A DNA stretch of 64,000 bases from Timaviella obliquedivisa GSE-PSE-MK23-08B (GTDB taxonomy: Bacteria; Cyanobacteriota; Cyanobacteriia; Elainellales; Elainellaceae): the NCBI GenBank assembly GCA_019358855.1, contig JAHHII010000003.1, positions 186,001 to 250,000 of the forward strand. Reading direction: 5' to 3'. A model generated the notes under the pieces. That model worked only from the letters and a program-made list of their open reading frames with translations, made no database searches and had not been told where the DNA came from. Position numbers and translations under genes: made by a program. Below are positions 46,534 through 55,541 of this stretch, in pieces (position 1 is the first letter of the stretch; the number at the start of each line of letters is the position of its first letter).

Positions 46534-46684
46534 AGAGGATGTCTGAGAAGTCTAGATTGCTGTCCGATCCGCCCCCTAAATCCCCCATTTTGGGGGACTT
46601 TGAAGGAGCATTGGTTCGGAAGTCCCCCAAAATGGGGGTTGGGGGGCGAGTGTAAGAATCTTTGATACTTCTCAGACATCCTCT
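46534..46684. mobile_element. MITE-like element, copy D (151 bp, different ends)
   Basis: A perfect 18-bp terminal inverted repeat (AGAGGATGTCTGAGAAGT ... ACTTCTCAGACATCCTCT) surrounds a core that closely resembles the inner palindrome of copies A-C (CCCCCTAAATCCCCCATTTT). No transposase. It lies in the promoter region of typA, which has no other gene between 46400 and 46877. Confidence 0.8.
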
Positions 46685-46877
46685 CAAGCCTCTAATTAAT
46701 CGATTCTGTCGGAATAAACTCACACGAGTTGTCAAGTCCTACGCTAGAATTATTGAGGCTTCTTAACTAAAATCCTTAATTAAGTTTAAAGAAATCAACC
46801 TGCAAGGGATGCCTTGTATCGATCTCGGAAGCCAGTACCCATTTAGACTTTTTGTCCCCTACGCTGGAACCATTCTT

Positions 46878-48671
46878 ATGACTCTGCCTATTCGCAATGT
46901 TGCCATCATTGCCCACGTTGACCACGGCAAAACAACTCTGGTTGATGCACTGTTGAAACAATCCGGCACATTTCGAGAGGGCGAAGAGGTTCCGATCTGT
47001 GTAATGGATTCCAATACCCTGGAGCGAGAACGGGGCATTACTATTTTGTCTAAGAACACTGCCGTTAACTATGGTGACACCTTAATTAACATTGTAGATA
47101 CCCCCGGACACGCCGATTTTGGTGGCGAAGTGGAACGGGTTTTGGGCATGGTAGACGGCTGCATCTTAATCGTCGATGCGAACGAAGGTCCTATGCCTCA
47201 GACTCGCTTTGTCCTTAAAAAAGCGTTAGAAAAAGGCTTACGTCCCATCGTAGTAGTCAACAAAATCGATCGCCCCCAAGCCGACCCTCACGGAGCCGTT
47301 GATAAGGTTCTTGACTTGTTCTTAGAGCTAGGCGCAGATGATGCTCAGTGCGAGTTCCCTTACCTGTTTGCATCGGGCTTGGCGGGCTACTCCAAGGATC
47401 GGATGGATGAAGAAGGAACGGACATGAAGCCCATGTTCAACGCCATTCTTAACCATGTACCGCCTCCGGTGGGCGATCCGCTGAAGCCTTTGCAGTTGCA
47501 AGTGACAACGCTAGATTACTCTGATTACTTGGGGCGAATTGTCATTGGGAGAATTCACAATGGCGAAATTAGAATGGGTCAGCAGGCGGCGCTGGTGACT
47601 GAAACAGGGGCGATCGTTAAAGCCAGAGTTACAAAGCTACTGGGTTTCAAAGGTTTGAACCGAATCGAAATTGAGTCAGCCACGGCTGGCAACATTATTG
47701 CAGTTGCAGGTTTTGCTGACGCTAACATTGGCGAAACTATTACTGACCCTAACAATCCTCAAGCCTTGCCGCTGATTAAGGTGGATGAGCCAACGTTGCA
47801 GATGACTTTCTTAGTAAATGATTCGCCGTTTGCGGGTCAGGAAGGTAAGTTTGTCACGTCGCGGCAGTTGCGCGATCGCCTGTTCCGTGAGCTAGAAACC
47901 AACGTTGCGCTGCGAGTGGAAGAAGCCGATTCTCCCGATCGCTTTTCTGTGGCAGGTCGAGGTGAACTACACCTGGGTATTTTGATTGAAACTATGCGCC
48001 GTGAAGGCTACGAGTTCCAAGTTTCCCAACCCAAGGTCATTTACCGCGAAGTCAGTGGTCAACCCTGCGAACCCTTCGAGCAACTCGTTCTTGATGTGCC
48101 CGAAGATAGCGTCGGCGGCTGTATTGAGCGATTGGGTCAACGCAAAGGCGAAATGCAAGACATGCAGGTCAGTGCCAACGGCGGTCGCACCCAGCTAGAG
48201 TTTATTATTGCAGCACGGGGCTTGATTGGTTTCCGGGGTGAGTTCATGCGCTTAACCCGTGGTGACGGCATCATGAACCACAGCTTCCTCGACTATCGAC
48301 CCATTACTGCTGCGATCGATGCTCGTCGGAATGGGGTGCTAATTTCTTTTGAAGAAGGCACTTCGACTGCTTACTCCATGAAGAATGCTGAAGATCGAGG
48401 TGCATTCTTTATCTCTCCTGGAACCAAGGTCTACAAGGGCATGATTGTGGGCGAACATAACCGCCAGCAAGACCTGGAGATCAACATTTGTAAGTCTAAG
48501 CAACTTACAAACCACCGCGCATCGGGCGGTGAAGAGCTAGTGCAGCTTCAAACTCCGATCGATATGGGTCTGGAGCGGGCGCTGGAGTACATTGGACCAG
48601 ATGAGCTTTTAGAAGTTACCCCAGATTCTATTCGTTTGCGAAAGATGTCTAAGAAACTAGTTAAGCGTTAG
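46878..48671 (+). CDS. typA: Ribosome-associated GTPase TypA/BipA
   Basis: Translational GTPase involved in stress responses and ribosome assembly. Starting at ATG 46878 ([11 protein letters not shown]) it has 597 residues: P-loop [10 protein letters not shown], switch I region with [22 protein letters not shown]-Tu-like domain II; EF-G domains III and V; and the specific C-terminal domain. An open extension of 23 codons upstream is not typical of the family. A terminator follows at once. Confidence 0.95.
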   Translation: MTLPIRNVAIIAHVDHGKTTLVDALLKQSGTFREGEEVPICVMDSNTLERERGITILSKNTAVNYGDTLINIVDTPGHADFGGEVERVLGMVDGCILIVDANEGPMPQTRFVLKKALEKGLRPIVVVNKIDRPQADPHGAVDKVLDLFLELGADDAQCEFPYLFASGLAGYSKDRMDEEGTDMKPMFNAILNHVPPPVGDPLKPLQLQVTTLDYSDYLGRIVIGRIHNGEIRMGQQAALVTETGAIVKARVTKLLGFKGLNRIEIESATAGNIIAVAGFADANIGETITDPNNPQALPLIKVDEPTLQMTFLVNDSPFAGQEGKFVTSRQLRDRLFRELETNVALRVEEADSPDRFSVAGRGELHLGILIETMRREGYEFQVSQPKVIYREVSGQPCEPFEQLVLDVPEDSVGGCIERLGQRKGEMQDMQVSANGGRTQLEFIIAARGLIGFRGEFMRLTRGDGIMNHSFLDYRPITAAIDARRNGVLISFEEGTSTAYSMKNAEDRGAFFISPGTKVYKGMIVGEHNRQQDLEINICKSKQLTNHRASGGEELVQLQTPIDMGLERALEYIGPDELLEVTPDSIRLRKMSKKLVKR

Positions 48672-48694
48672 AAATTCCTAGCTTAATTAAATTT

Positions 48695-48722
48695 AAGGGG
48701 TGGGCAATGCTCACCCTTTTTT
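48695..48722 (+). terminator. Terminator of typA
   Basis: AAGGGGTGGGC pairs with GCTCACCCTT (10 pairs with one bulge) and runs into a T tract, 24 bp after the stop and just before the end of the convergent ParB-like gene. Confidence 0.8.
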
Positions 48723-48727
48723 CTTAG

Positions 48728-49480
48728 CTAATTCCAGCGATCGATTACTTCTAGCATTTTTGCTTCGGATAAAAGGCTCTCTCCCCGAATTGCCTCTAAA
48801 ACCTCTGCAAAGCTTCTAAACTTTTGCTCAGGGTTTTTTTGTTTGAAAGCTTGCAGCTTTTGAACAATTTTTTGAGGCTTTTTGCCGCCTAAAAATGCAA
48901 TTTTACTGGTCGTGTCGCGGGCGATCGCGGGTTCTAAGATTCGATTAAAGGCTTCAAGTGGTAGAACAGACTGCGGAAGTTTTGTATCGCTCTCGTTTTT
49001 CTCATGAGCTTCTCTTTCTGTTGATAAATCGCGCTTTAGTTCTAGAAAATCAGCTTTAAGCTGATCAATCGCCTTAAGCATTTGCTCAGAAGTTTGCGTT
49101 ACTTGACCCTCTAGATTGCCTAGTTTAAGGTCTGTATCCCCAGAACCGCCCCCAGACACTTGACGAATTTTTTCTGTAACTTCTAGCTGACCGCGAATGT
49201 CATCCTCATTTTTGGCATCCATGATGAACACCATCAGTTGCTCAGGAAGTTCCTCATCTAATTCTCGTGCTTTGAGATACGCGTAGTAAGTCAAGTGTTC
49301 TGAAACAAGTTCGTATTCGTCAATGCCAAGCGATCGCACTACTGGAATATGAATCGAAGCTTCTAGATGCAAGATTTTCCGTGCTAAAGCTTCGATTTCT
49401 GTTGCGTGCGATTCGGGTTCAAAGTCAGAGTCAGGAACTCTAATACTCTCTAAGTCAACAATGGAAGTGAACAATGCCAT
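48728..49480 (-). CDS. Degenerate ParB-like protein, partner of the ParA-nuclease fusion
   Basis: A 250-residue protein. Residues 25-90 look like a ParB/Srx N-terminal domain: ATEIEALARKIL, IPVVRSLGIDEYELVSEHLTYYAYLKA, where standard ParB has PIVVRPxGxxYELVaGERRyrA; the arginine-rich box that binds CTP in true ParB is not conserved. A glycine linker (SGGGSGD), a coiled coil (about 120-165) and a C-terminal domain (FRSFAEVLEAIRGESLLSEAKMLEVIDRWN) follow. No obvious helix-turn-helix. It lies 59 bp downstream of the fusion gene on the same strand, probably one operon. Confidence 0.65.
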   Translation of the reverse strand: MALFTSIVDLESIRVPDSDFEPESHATEIEALARKILHLEASIHIPVVRSLGIDEYELVSEHLTYYAYLKARELDEELPEQLMVFIMDAKNEDDIRGQLEVTEKIRQVSGGGSGDTDLKLGNLEGQVTQTSEQMLKAIDQLKADFLELKRDLSTEREAHEKNESDTKLPQSVLPLEAFNRILEPAIARDTTSKIAFLGGKKPQKIVQKLQAFKQKNPEQKFRSFAEVLEAIRGESLLSEAKMLEVIDRWN

Positions 49481-49539
49481 AGACTAACACCTCGGAAATC
49501 TAGTTCTTTCTACTTGCCTCTCATTGTTCAGACAATAGT

Positions 49540-50889
49540 TCAAGATTGGATTAAGCTCAGCACTTCTTGTGCTAGTTCTTCAAACTCTTCTGCGGCTTGA
49601 GAATTTGGTTTGTAGTCCAAAATTGAGGTTGGATTCGGAATCTCCAAATCACCGATCTCTATAGACTGCTCCACGGCTGCGGACGTATCACGGCGCTCGA
49701 AAATTCTTGATTTAAGCAGTGAGAACCCATACTGTGAACTGACGATGGCTTCCATTTTTGGTAAAGTGTATTCTACAAACTTAGCGGCAGTGCTGATCTT
49801 AGAAGGCAGTACTCCTAATATTTCTAAAGCACTCCGACCCATCGACTCTCGAAACTCGTTAACATCAGTCACGAACCGCCATACATTCCGAAGTCCTTCA
49901 TTAGCAAAAGGGCGTAAATCAGAAGGAATGAGCAGATAATCTGCGGAAATCAGCGCAATTCGGGCATAGAGATTTAGGGATGGTGGTGTGTCAATTAAAA
50001 CAATATCGTAGGAGTTTTCTACATCTTTAAGCTTCTTAACCAAACGAGTTAATGCCGCTGGAAGTTGAATTAGCTCCTGCTCATGCTCCATGAAGTCAAT
50101 ATGGCTGGGAAGTACATCAAAAGGAGGAGTTGTAAAATCTGAGCGCCGGACAACTTCGTGAATCGGGAATTTGTTCTTCTCAACAATGACGTGATAGACG
50201 TAGTTACTTTTGATCGTATCGCTCAACTCGTCTTGGAACTTTACCAGCCCAGTTGCGAACGTAGTGTTTGCTTGGCTGTCCAAGTCAATTACTAGTACTC
50301 GCTTTTTCTGTTTACTTAAAGCGGCGGCTAGGTTAACGACCGTAGTAGTTTTGCCAACGCCACCTTTGTTGTGATAAATCGCGATCGTTTTCATGGGTTG
50401 CTTTTCCTGCTGTTTTGAAATGGGAAAATCTGAGGGCGAAGGCAGCGGCTTTTGCTGTAAAGCTTGTCTGCCAACTAATGCTTGTAGTTCATCAATTCGC
50501 TGAGGAACTTCCTGTCCTAAAATTTGTAGCCGTAGATGCAATCCTTCTGAGGTGCGCTCATAGATTCTGATTTGCCGACCGTTGGTTAACAAGCCATAAC
50601 GCACATTTAATTCATCAAGGTAACGGCGAAACTTCCGAACATGGTGCGACAGGTTTTGCTTAGGATGCTTTGCCTCAATGACGACCATCAGATGACCGTT
50701 CCAGCCGAACAGCGTGGAAGCAATCGCCAAAAAATCTAAGCGAATATTTTCAAACGTAACTTCTTGATGCCAAGTTTCCGGCGGGTAGCCTAAAGCAGGC
50801 AACAAATACTGAACAATAAATTTACTCTCAACCTCCGACTCATTTCTACAGTTCTCTGGATCATAGAAACTAGGCAAGGGTTGAAACAT
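49540..50889 (-). CDS. HsdR-N-type nuclease domain fused to a ParA ATPase
   Basis: A 449-residue two-domain protein. Residues 1-125 resemble the HsdR N-terminal (PD-(D/E)XK) nuclease module: helix with ESEVESKFIVQYLLPALGY, then D52 in IRLDFLA, and E72-A-K74 in LMVVIEAKHP, then GLLTNGRQIRIYER. Residues 166-449 are a ParA/Soj ATPase: deviant Walker A KGGVGKTTT (175-183), IDLDSQAN, Walker B-like IVLIDTPPSLN, and SADYLLIPSDLRPFANEGL. The hinge (about 140-165) is Gln/Lys/Pro-rich. ParA proteins move DNA or protein cargo; the nuclease-like domain might tag or cleave DNA, or might be inactive. Chromosomal context, no plasmid genes. Confidence 0.8.
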   Translation of the reverse strand: MFQPLPSFYDPENCRNESEVESKFIVQYLLPALGYPPETWHQEVTFENIRLDFLAIASTLFGWNGHLMVVIEAKHPKQNLSHHVRKFRRYLDELNVRYGLLTNGRQIRIYERTSEGLHLRLQILGQEVPQRIDELQALVGRQALQQKPLPSPSDFPISKQQEKQPMKTIAIYHNKGGVGKTTTVVNLAAALSKQKKRVLVIDLDSQANTTFATGLVKFQDELSDTIKSNYVYHVIVEKNKFPIHEVVRRSDFTTPPFDVLPSHIDFMEHEQELIQLPAALTRLVKKLKDVENSYDIVLIDTPPSLNLYARIALISADYLLIPSDLRPFANEGLRNVWRFVTDVNEFRESMGRSALEILGVLPSKISTAAKFVEYTLPKMEAIVSSQYGFSLLKSRIFERRDTSAAVEQSIEIGDLEIPNPTSILDYKPNSQAAEEFEELAQEVLSLIQS

Positions 50890-51022
50890 TTCAGGTTCAG
50901 CGTCTCATCAGGTAAGCTCGACCCTCAGTGTACCCGTACTTTACTAAGCTATAGCTTGAGGATGCTATGAAGAATCTCTTAACTTATATAAAGTTAGTCC
51001 TCTAAAAACTTCCAATAATTAT

Positions 51023-51046
51023 GGGGTAAGGCGATCGCCTTACCCC
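51023..51046. repeat. 24-bp perfect palindrome centred on HIP1
   Basis: GGGGTAAGGCGA followed by its exact reverse complement, 39 bp downstream of the minus-strand gene 51086-51613. No T run on that strand, so a terminator is possible but not clear. It shows how a HIP1 octamer can sit in a larger palindrome. Confidence 0.6.
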
Positions 51047-51085
51047 ACACTTGCGCTTAACACGCTTCATAGGTACTAGACAAAC

Positions 51086-51613
51086 CTATCGCATGAACCT
51101 GCCAGCGATCGACATTAGATCCCCTAAATCAGTATCTCCATCCTGATCGCCATCCAAGAAAGCATTTAATAAGGGATTTCCACCACTCGCACCCGGCGCA
51201 CCACCCTGGGTCATAGCTCCAGATTGCAACATACTCATAATTACAGGAATTAAAGCAGGCAGCATCGCCTGAATGGTGTTGGCATTAACGCCCGATTGCT
51301 GTGACACCGACTGAACCACCTGCTGCTGATTGCCGCCAAAAATTGCATTCAGCGCTCCTGCACTAGGGGCTGTGCCGCTCAGTTGACTCACCATTGATGC
51401 GACTCCGTCTGCGCCATTGGTCTGCTGTTGCTGCTGCAAAGCCATTTTGACATGACCGCCCAGCGCCGATAACACCGACTGGGTTGCAGATGGAGCAACG
51501 CCCTGATTTCCAGATATTTGTTGAACTGCATTGAAAATAGCGCCAAGCTGGTCAGGGTTAGCTTGCTGGTTAGGATTGCTGACTGCACCCATGAGTTGAT
51601 CTAAAAGTCCCAT
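51086..51613 (-). CDS. DUF937-like protein with acidic C-terminal loop
   Basis: A 175-residue Gln/Ala/Gly-rich helical protein. MGLLDQLMGAVSN, SALGGHVKMALQ and the NANTIQAMLPALIPVIMSML segment match DUF937/YidB-like proteins. The end has DGDQDGDTDLGDLM, a 12-residue Asp-rich loop like an EF-hand or dockerin calcium loop. No signal peptide. Role unknown. Confidence 0.75.
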   Translation of the reverse strand: MGLLDQLMGAVSNPNQQANPDQLGAIFNAVQQISGNQGVAPSATQSVLSALGGHVKMALQQQQQTNGADGVASMVSQLSGTAPSAGALNAIFGGNQQQVVQSVSQQSGVNANTIQAMLPALIPVIMSMLQSGAMTQGGAPGASGGNPLLNAFLDGDQDGDTDLGDLMSIAGRFMR

Positions 51614-51915
51614 GATTTATTTTTTCCTTTTGCTTTGAGATCTTGGTCTTAGTCCGAACCTATCAAAAATTAACTAGAAACTAACAGACGAGTCTAATGA
51701 ATCATGTAACCCGAAAGTTAGAGGATTTTGAGGCAACCCACCGAAAATCTTAAGACTTTTGGATATTACGAACTTTAAAGTTTTGCAAGCATTCTCAGAA
51801 CTGCGTAAAAGCACTACTGTAAACTGGTTTCGATTGGAGAACTCAGGGTGCGGTTTATTGTGGGAATTTAGCATCTTGTGTGAGTTCCAGCAGTAAAGCC
51901 GTACACATCAAATAG

Positions 51916-52179
<264 letters not shown>

Positions 52180-52221
52180 GATGGCGAATTAGGGCGCTTG
52201 ATCTAAGCGTCTTTTTATAAT

Positions 52222-52250
52222 AAAGCGGGGGAGTTCCCCTGCTTTTTTTT
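52222..52250 (+). terminator. Terminator of psaC
   Basis: AAAGCGGGGG pairs with CCCCTGCTTT (one mismatch, 4-nt loop) followed by eight T. Confidence 0.9.
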
Positions 52251-52280
52251 GTGAGCCATTCTCTTTATCTATGAATAAAC

Positions 52281-53018
52281 ATGACGCTTGATTTTTTGGG
52301 TAAAACCAGCGGAACGTGGATTAATGTCGCGACAATTCTAGTCGGTACGGGGCTGGGGTTAGGAGTGCGGGGGCGGCTGCCAGAGAAGATGCAGCAGGTC
52401 ATTACTCAAGGGGTGGGGCTGACGGTAATGGTGGTGGGAATTGGCATGGCAAATAGCTTGGGGAAGGTGCAGGTAGGGCGCTGGGATGGGGTGATTTTGG
52501 GGATGGTGGCGATGGTAGTAGGAGGATTATTAGGAGAATGGTGGCGGCTAGAAGAGCGGTTAGAGGCGATCGGGCATTGGCTCAAACGAAGGTTTAAGGG
52601 CGAGGGCGGATTTACCGAGGGGTTTGTAACCGCGAGTTTGCTGTTCTGCATCGGACCGATGGCAGTAATTGGTAGCCTGAGTAATGGGTTAACCGGAGAT
52701 AACACGGTGCTGGTGCTCAAGTCGGCAATTGACGGGTTGGCAGCGATCGCCCTGACCAGCAGCTTTGGCATAGGAGTCGGTTTTTCCAGCCTGCCGATTC
52801 TGCTTTATCAAGGTGGGCTTTCCCTCACTTCAGGGCTTTTAACCTTGCCCAATCCGGCTACGGCTCCACCTGTAATTTTGATTACGGGAGTCGGCGGATT
52901 AATCATTGTAGGCACCGGATTAAACTTGCTAGCCGTCACGAAAATTCGGCTAGCGTCCTTCTTGCCAGCTCTAGCGATCGCCCTGATGCTCTACTGGTTA
53001 ACCGATCGATTGACTTAG
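52281..53018 (+). CDS. DUF554 membrane protein
   Basis: A 245-residue protein with six to seven membrane helices, matching DUF554 (YqgA/YdfK family): WINVATILVGTGLGLGVRGRLPEKM, GIGMANSLG, LLFCIGPMAVIGSLSNGLTGD, LYQGGLSLTSG, ITGVGGLIIVGTGLNLL. Transport function is presumed from topology; nothing specific known. Starts 31 bp after the psaC terminator. Confidence 0.85.
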   Translation: MTLDFLGKTSGTWINVATILVGTGLGLGVRGRLPEKMQQVITQGVGLTVMVVGIGMANSLGKVQVGRWDGVILGMVAMVVGGLLGEWWRLEERLEAIGHWLKRRFKGEGGFTEGFVTASLLFCIGPMAVIGSLSNGLTGDNTVLVLKSAIDGLAAIALTSSFGIGVGFSSLPILLYQGGLSLTSGLLTLPNPATAPPVILITGVGGLIIVGTGLNLLAVTKIRLASFLPALAIALMLYWLTDRLT

Positions 53019-53114
53019 GGACTTTACTTGAACACCACGGTAAAATAAGCGCTATTAGAGGGCAGAGCCACTGAAGTGCCCAAGTTCTATCGAAAAATTC
53101 AATGGAAAGCATTC

Positions 53115-53777
53115 ATGAATATCCCCTCTGAAACATCCTCCATTCGGGTCTTAATTGTTGAAGATGATCCAATGATGCAGTTGGGCTTAGAACAGTCTCT
53201 CTCTAATGCTGAAGGTCTAACTGTTGTGGGACAAGCAGAGGACGGTTATCGAGCAATAGAAGCGGCTACGAGACTTCTGCCAGACGTGATTGTGATGGAT
53301 ATTGGCTTGCCCCGGATGGATGGCATCGCCGCAACCCAGAAAATTAAGGCAACATTGCCCACTGTACGAGTAGTCATGCTAACGTCTCATACTGCTAATA
53401 ATGAGGTAATTGCTGCTCTAGCCAGTGGGGCAGATGCTTACTGCGTCAAGGGAACAAGCGTGGATGGACTGATACGGGCGATCGCATCTGCCCATGAAGG
53501 AGCCAGCTACCTCGATCCGATCGTTGCTCGTCAAGTGATGGAGCAACTCAAGCCCCCCCATAGCAGTGCTGAATCTACGGCTGTAGGACAGCTTTCACCC
53601 CGAGAAGTAGAAGTGCTGAAGCTGATGGTCGAAGGGCGCAGTAACCCCGAAATTGCAACAGTTTTGTACCTTAGCCCCAATACAGTTAAGACTCATGTCC
53701 GAGGCATCATGAACAAGCTTGCGGTAGACGATCGGGTACAGGCGGCAGTTGTGGCTCTTCGCGCTGGATTAGTTTGA
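53115..53777 (+). CDS. Response regulator, NarL/FixJ family
   Basis: A 220-residue regulator. Receiver domain (about 8-125): VLIVEDDP acidic pocket, phosphoacceptor Asp in DVIVMDIGLPRMDG, T in VVMLTSHT and K in YCVKG. LuxR-type helix-turn-helix (about 152-220): LSPREVEVLKLMVEGRSNPEIATVLYLSPNTVKTHV. The ATG at 53115 is preferred to a GTG 13 codons earlier. No partner kinase is adjacent. Confidence 0.92.
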   Translation: MNIPSETSSIRVLIVEDDPMMQLGLEQSLSNAEGLTVVGQAEDGYRAIEAATRLLPDVIVMDIGLPRMDGIAATQKIKATLPTVRVVMLTSHTANNEVIAALASGADAYCVKGTSVDGLIRAIASAHEGASYLDPIVARQVMEQLKPPHSSAESTAVGQLSPREVEVLKLMVEGRSNPEIATVLYLSPNTVKTHVRGIMNKLAVDDRVQAAVVALRAGLV

Positions 53778-54193
53778 ACAGGTTAAGCCACTGACTTTTT
53801 TGTGAATGCCTGCCTTAAAATAAATTGACTTGAAACGACACAAAATAAAATACTAACTTTTTTCGAACTTGATAAATCTCTGTCAACGGTTTATTTATAA
53901 GGGATGCGATCGCTTTTCGCTTCACTCATAAAACCTGGACTTGGTTAAAAATTAATGAGAAATCGCCCGCACTCATCCCACAAATCCCACTATCAGGACT
54001 AAGATAGCATGACGGCTTGTAAAGACAGGCAGCAATGCCTGCCAGGGAATCACTACAATGAGACAATTATTAAGTAGCAACCATTGGGAGTAACCCATTA
54101 CTACTAAACCTACCTCATTTTTTTAGCTCGGTCTCGCTCTCTGTGTTTCTTCTTGGCTAGCTTTAATCTAATTTCTCTTTACACAAGTAGAGC

Positions 54194-54215
54194 AAGTGAT
54201 TCTGTCGAATCACTT
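54194..54215. repeat. Short hairpin in the 53.8-54.5 kb spacer
   Basis: AAGTGATTC and GAATCACTT form a perfect 9-bp stem with a TGTC loop, followed by TTAGATT. The whole 712-bp spacer 53778-54489 has no credible gene on either strand; an unannotated small RNA with this as its end is possible but not shown. Confidence 0.4.
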
Positions 54216-54489
54216 TTAGATTGAAGGAAAATCAAGGTTGTTGCCGGGCTTCTTCGCTCTTTCGCTTTTTGACGCTGCCCTGAGCTTGAGTTAACTAAGC
54301 TCTAAACGCACGCTCATAATGTCCCCATAGCGTGAAGTTTCCCTTCGGCTGGCATTGGTTTTTAGATTGGGTCAGTTTCAGTTATTGCAAAAAGATGTGC
54401 AAATTGATTCAGAATCACTGAATCATGGGTTAAATCTTTGCTCAAAAAACTGCCAGCGTTGAATTGTCCACTGGGTTAGGTAAGCAATT

Positions 54490-54852
54490 ATGACTACATT
54501 CGACGATATTCACCAATTCTTCCGTAATCCACCCCCGTTCTATCTCAACAAAGAACTAGCAGTCTGCTATGTGCTGGCTGTGCTACTTCGTCGAGATTCT
54601 TATGGAACCGAACTGATTAGCCTTTTAGAGCACGAGTACCCGACCTATCGCTTGTCGGATACGGTGCTCTATAGTGCTCTTAAGTTTTTGGAAGATGCCA
54701 ACACCATTACGGGTTACTGGAAAAAAGTTGAGGGTCGGGGTCGTCCTCGACGGATGTACCAAATTAGTCCTGACTGGCAACAGCAGGCGAATGAACTCTC
54801 TCGTCTTTGGCAAAGTTATGCTGGTAAATCTGTTCAAGCAGCATCGCATTAG
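54490..54852 (+). CDS. PadR-family transcriptional regulator
   Basis: A 120-residue winged-helix protein: LAVCYVLAVLLRRDSYGTELISLLEHEYPTYRLSDTVLYSAL and the wing GYWKKVEGRGRPRRMYQIS are PadR hallmarks. In cyanobacteria a PadR protein of this kind (Pex) represses kaiA; this protein lacks nearby kai genes, so that identity is only possible. It is shorter than repressors with a C-terminal dimerisation helix but still has SRLWQSYAG. Confidence 0.85.
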   Translation: MTTFDDIHQFFRNPPPFYLNKELAVCYVLAVLLRRDSYGTELISLLEHEYPTYRLSDTVLYSALKFLEDANTITGYWKKVEGRGRPRRMYQISPDWQQQANELSRLWQSYAGKSVQAASH

Positions 54853-54986
54853 TACCGGGTGAAAATGATGCGGCTGGGTTAGGCAATGCTTAATCCAGTC
54901 GTTTTGTCTGTCTAAAGCTTTGGGATGGCAGTTCCGGGTAAGCTGAAGTGATCGGGTTTTGCCTTGTCCTCTACGCCAATATCTCT

Positions 54987-55541
54987 ATGCCTGTTCTTTC
55001 ATCCACGGTTCTGCTCACTGCTTTGATGGTGATTGGGCTATTTTTCTTCATTCGTGCTTCTACCAAAGATCGCATTGAGGTCATTAGGTTAGTGACGCAA
55101 TTGCCTGAGGAGCCTTTACGAGAAAAAATTCAGCAGTACTTTACCCAGCGATCGTATCGAATTGCGTCGGTAGATGCGGCTCAGAGTTTGGTAACGTTTG
55201 AGGGTCTTGTGCGTCCTAGTGCTTTTTTGGCAGTATTTCTGACGTTGATAGCTGCCAGCGGAAGTTTCTGTGCGGCGCTGGTATTGGCTTATCTGTTCCC
55301 GCAGGGGGCAAGGTTTTTCCCGGCACTGGTGGTTGTGGCTCCAGTAGCAGGTATTTTTTACTGGAATAAGTCGGGGCGGCAGGAGCAAGTTGCTTTAAAG
55401 GTGGAGTCTTTGACGGTAGAGGGAATGCCCGAGCAACGTCTGTTGACGGTAACTGCTCACCGGGATGAGTTAGCAGAGTTACGAAGCGCGCTGGGCTTTG
55501 AGATATTTGAGCCGTTGGAGTCTTTATCGGGAAAGGAATGA
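54987..55541 (+). CDS. Cofactor assembly of complex C subunit B (CCB-like)
   Basis: A 184-residue membrane protein with three helices (about 5-25, 75-95, 100-120) and the signature STVLLTALMVIGLFFFIRASTKDR. I recognise it as the cyanobacterial CCB family protein, related to plant CCB factors that attach haem c-i to cytochrome b6. ATG 54987 fits the family; a GTG 13 codons upstream is less likely. The 3' end overlaps that of convergent tyrA by 18 bp. Confidence 0.75.
   Translation: MPVLSSTVLLTALMVIGLFFFIRASTKDRIEVIRLVTQLPEEPLREKIQQYFTQRSYRIASVDAAQSLVTFEGLVRPSAFLAVFLTLIAASGSFCAALVLAYLFPQGARFFPALVVVAPVAGIFYWNKSGRQEQVALKVESLTVEGMPEQRLLTVTAHRDELAELRSALGFEIFEPLESLSGKE

Noticed and set aside
48728-50889. 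Integrated plasmid backbone
   Set aside because: Only the ParA/ParB-like genes suggest it; no replication initiator or iterons near them, and both flanks are housekeeping genes (typA, psaC).
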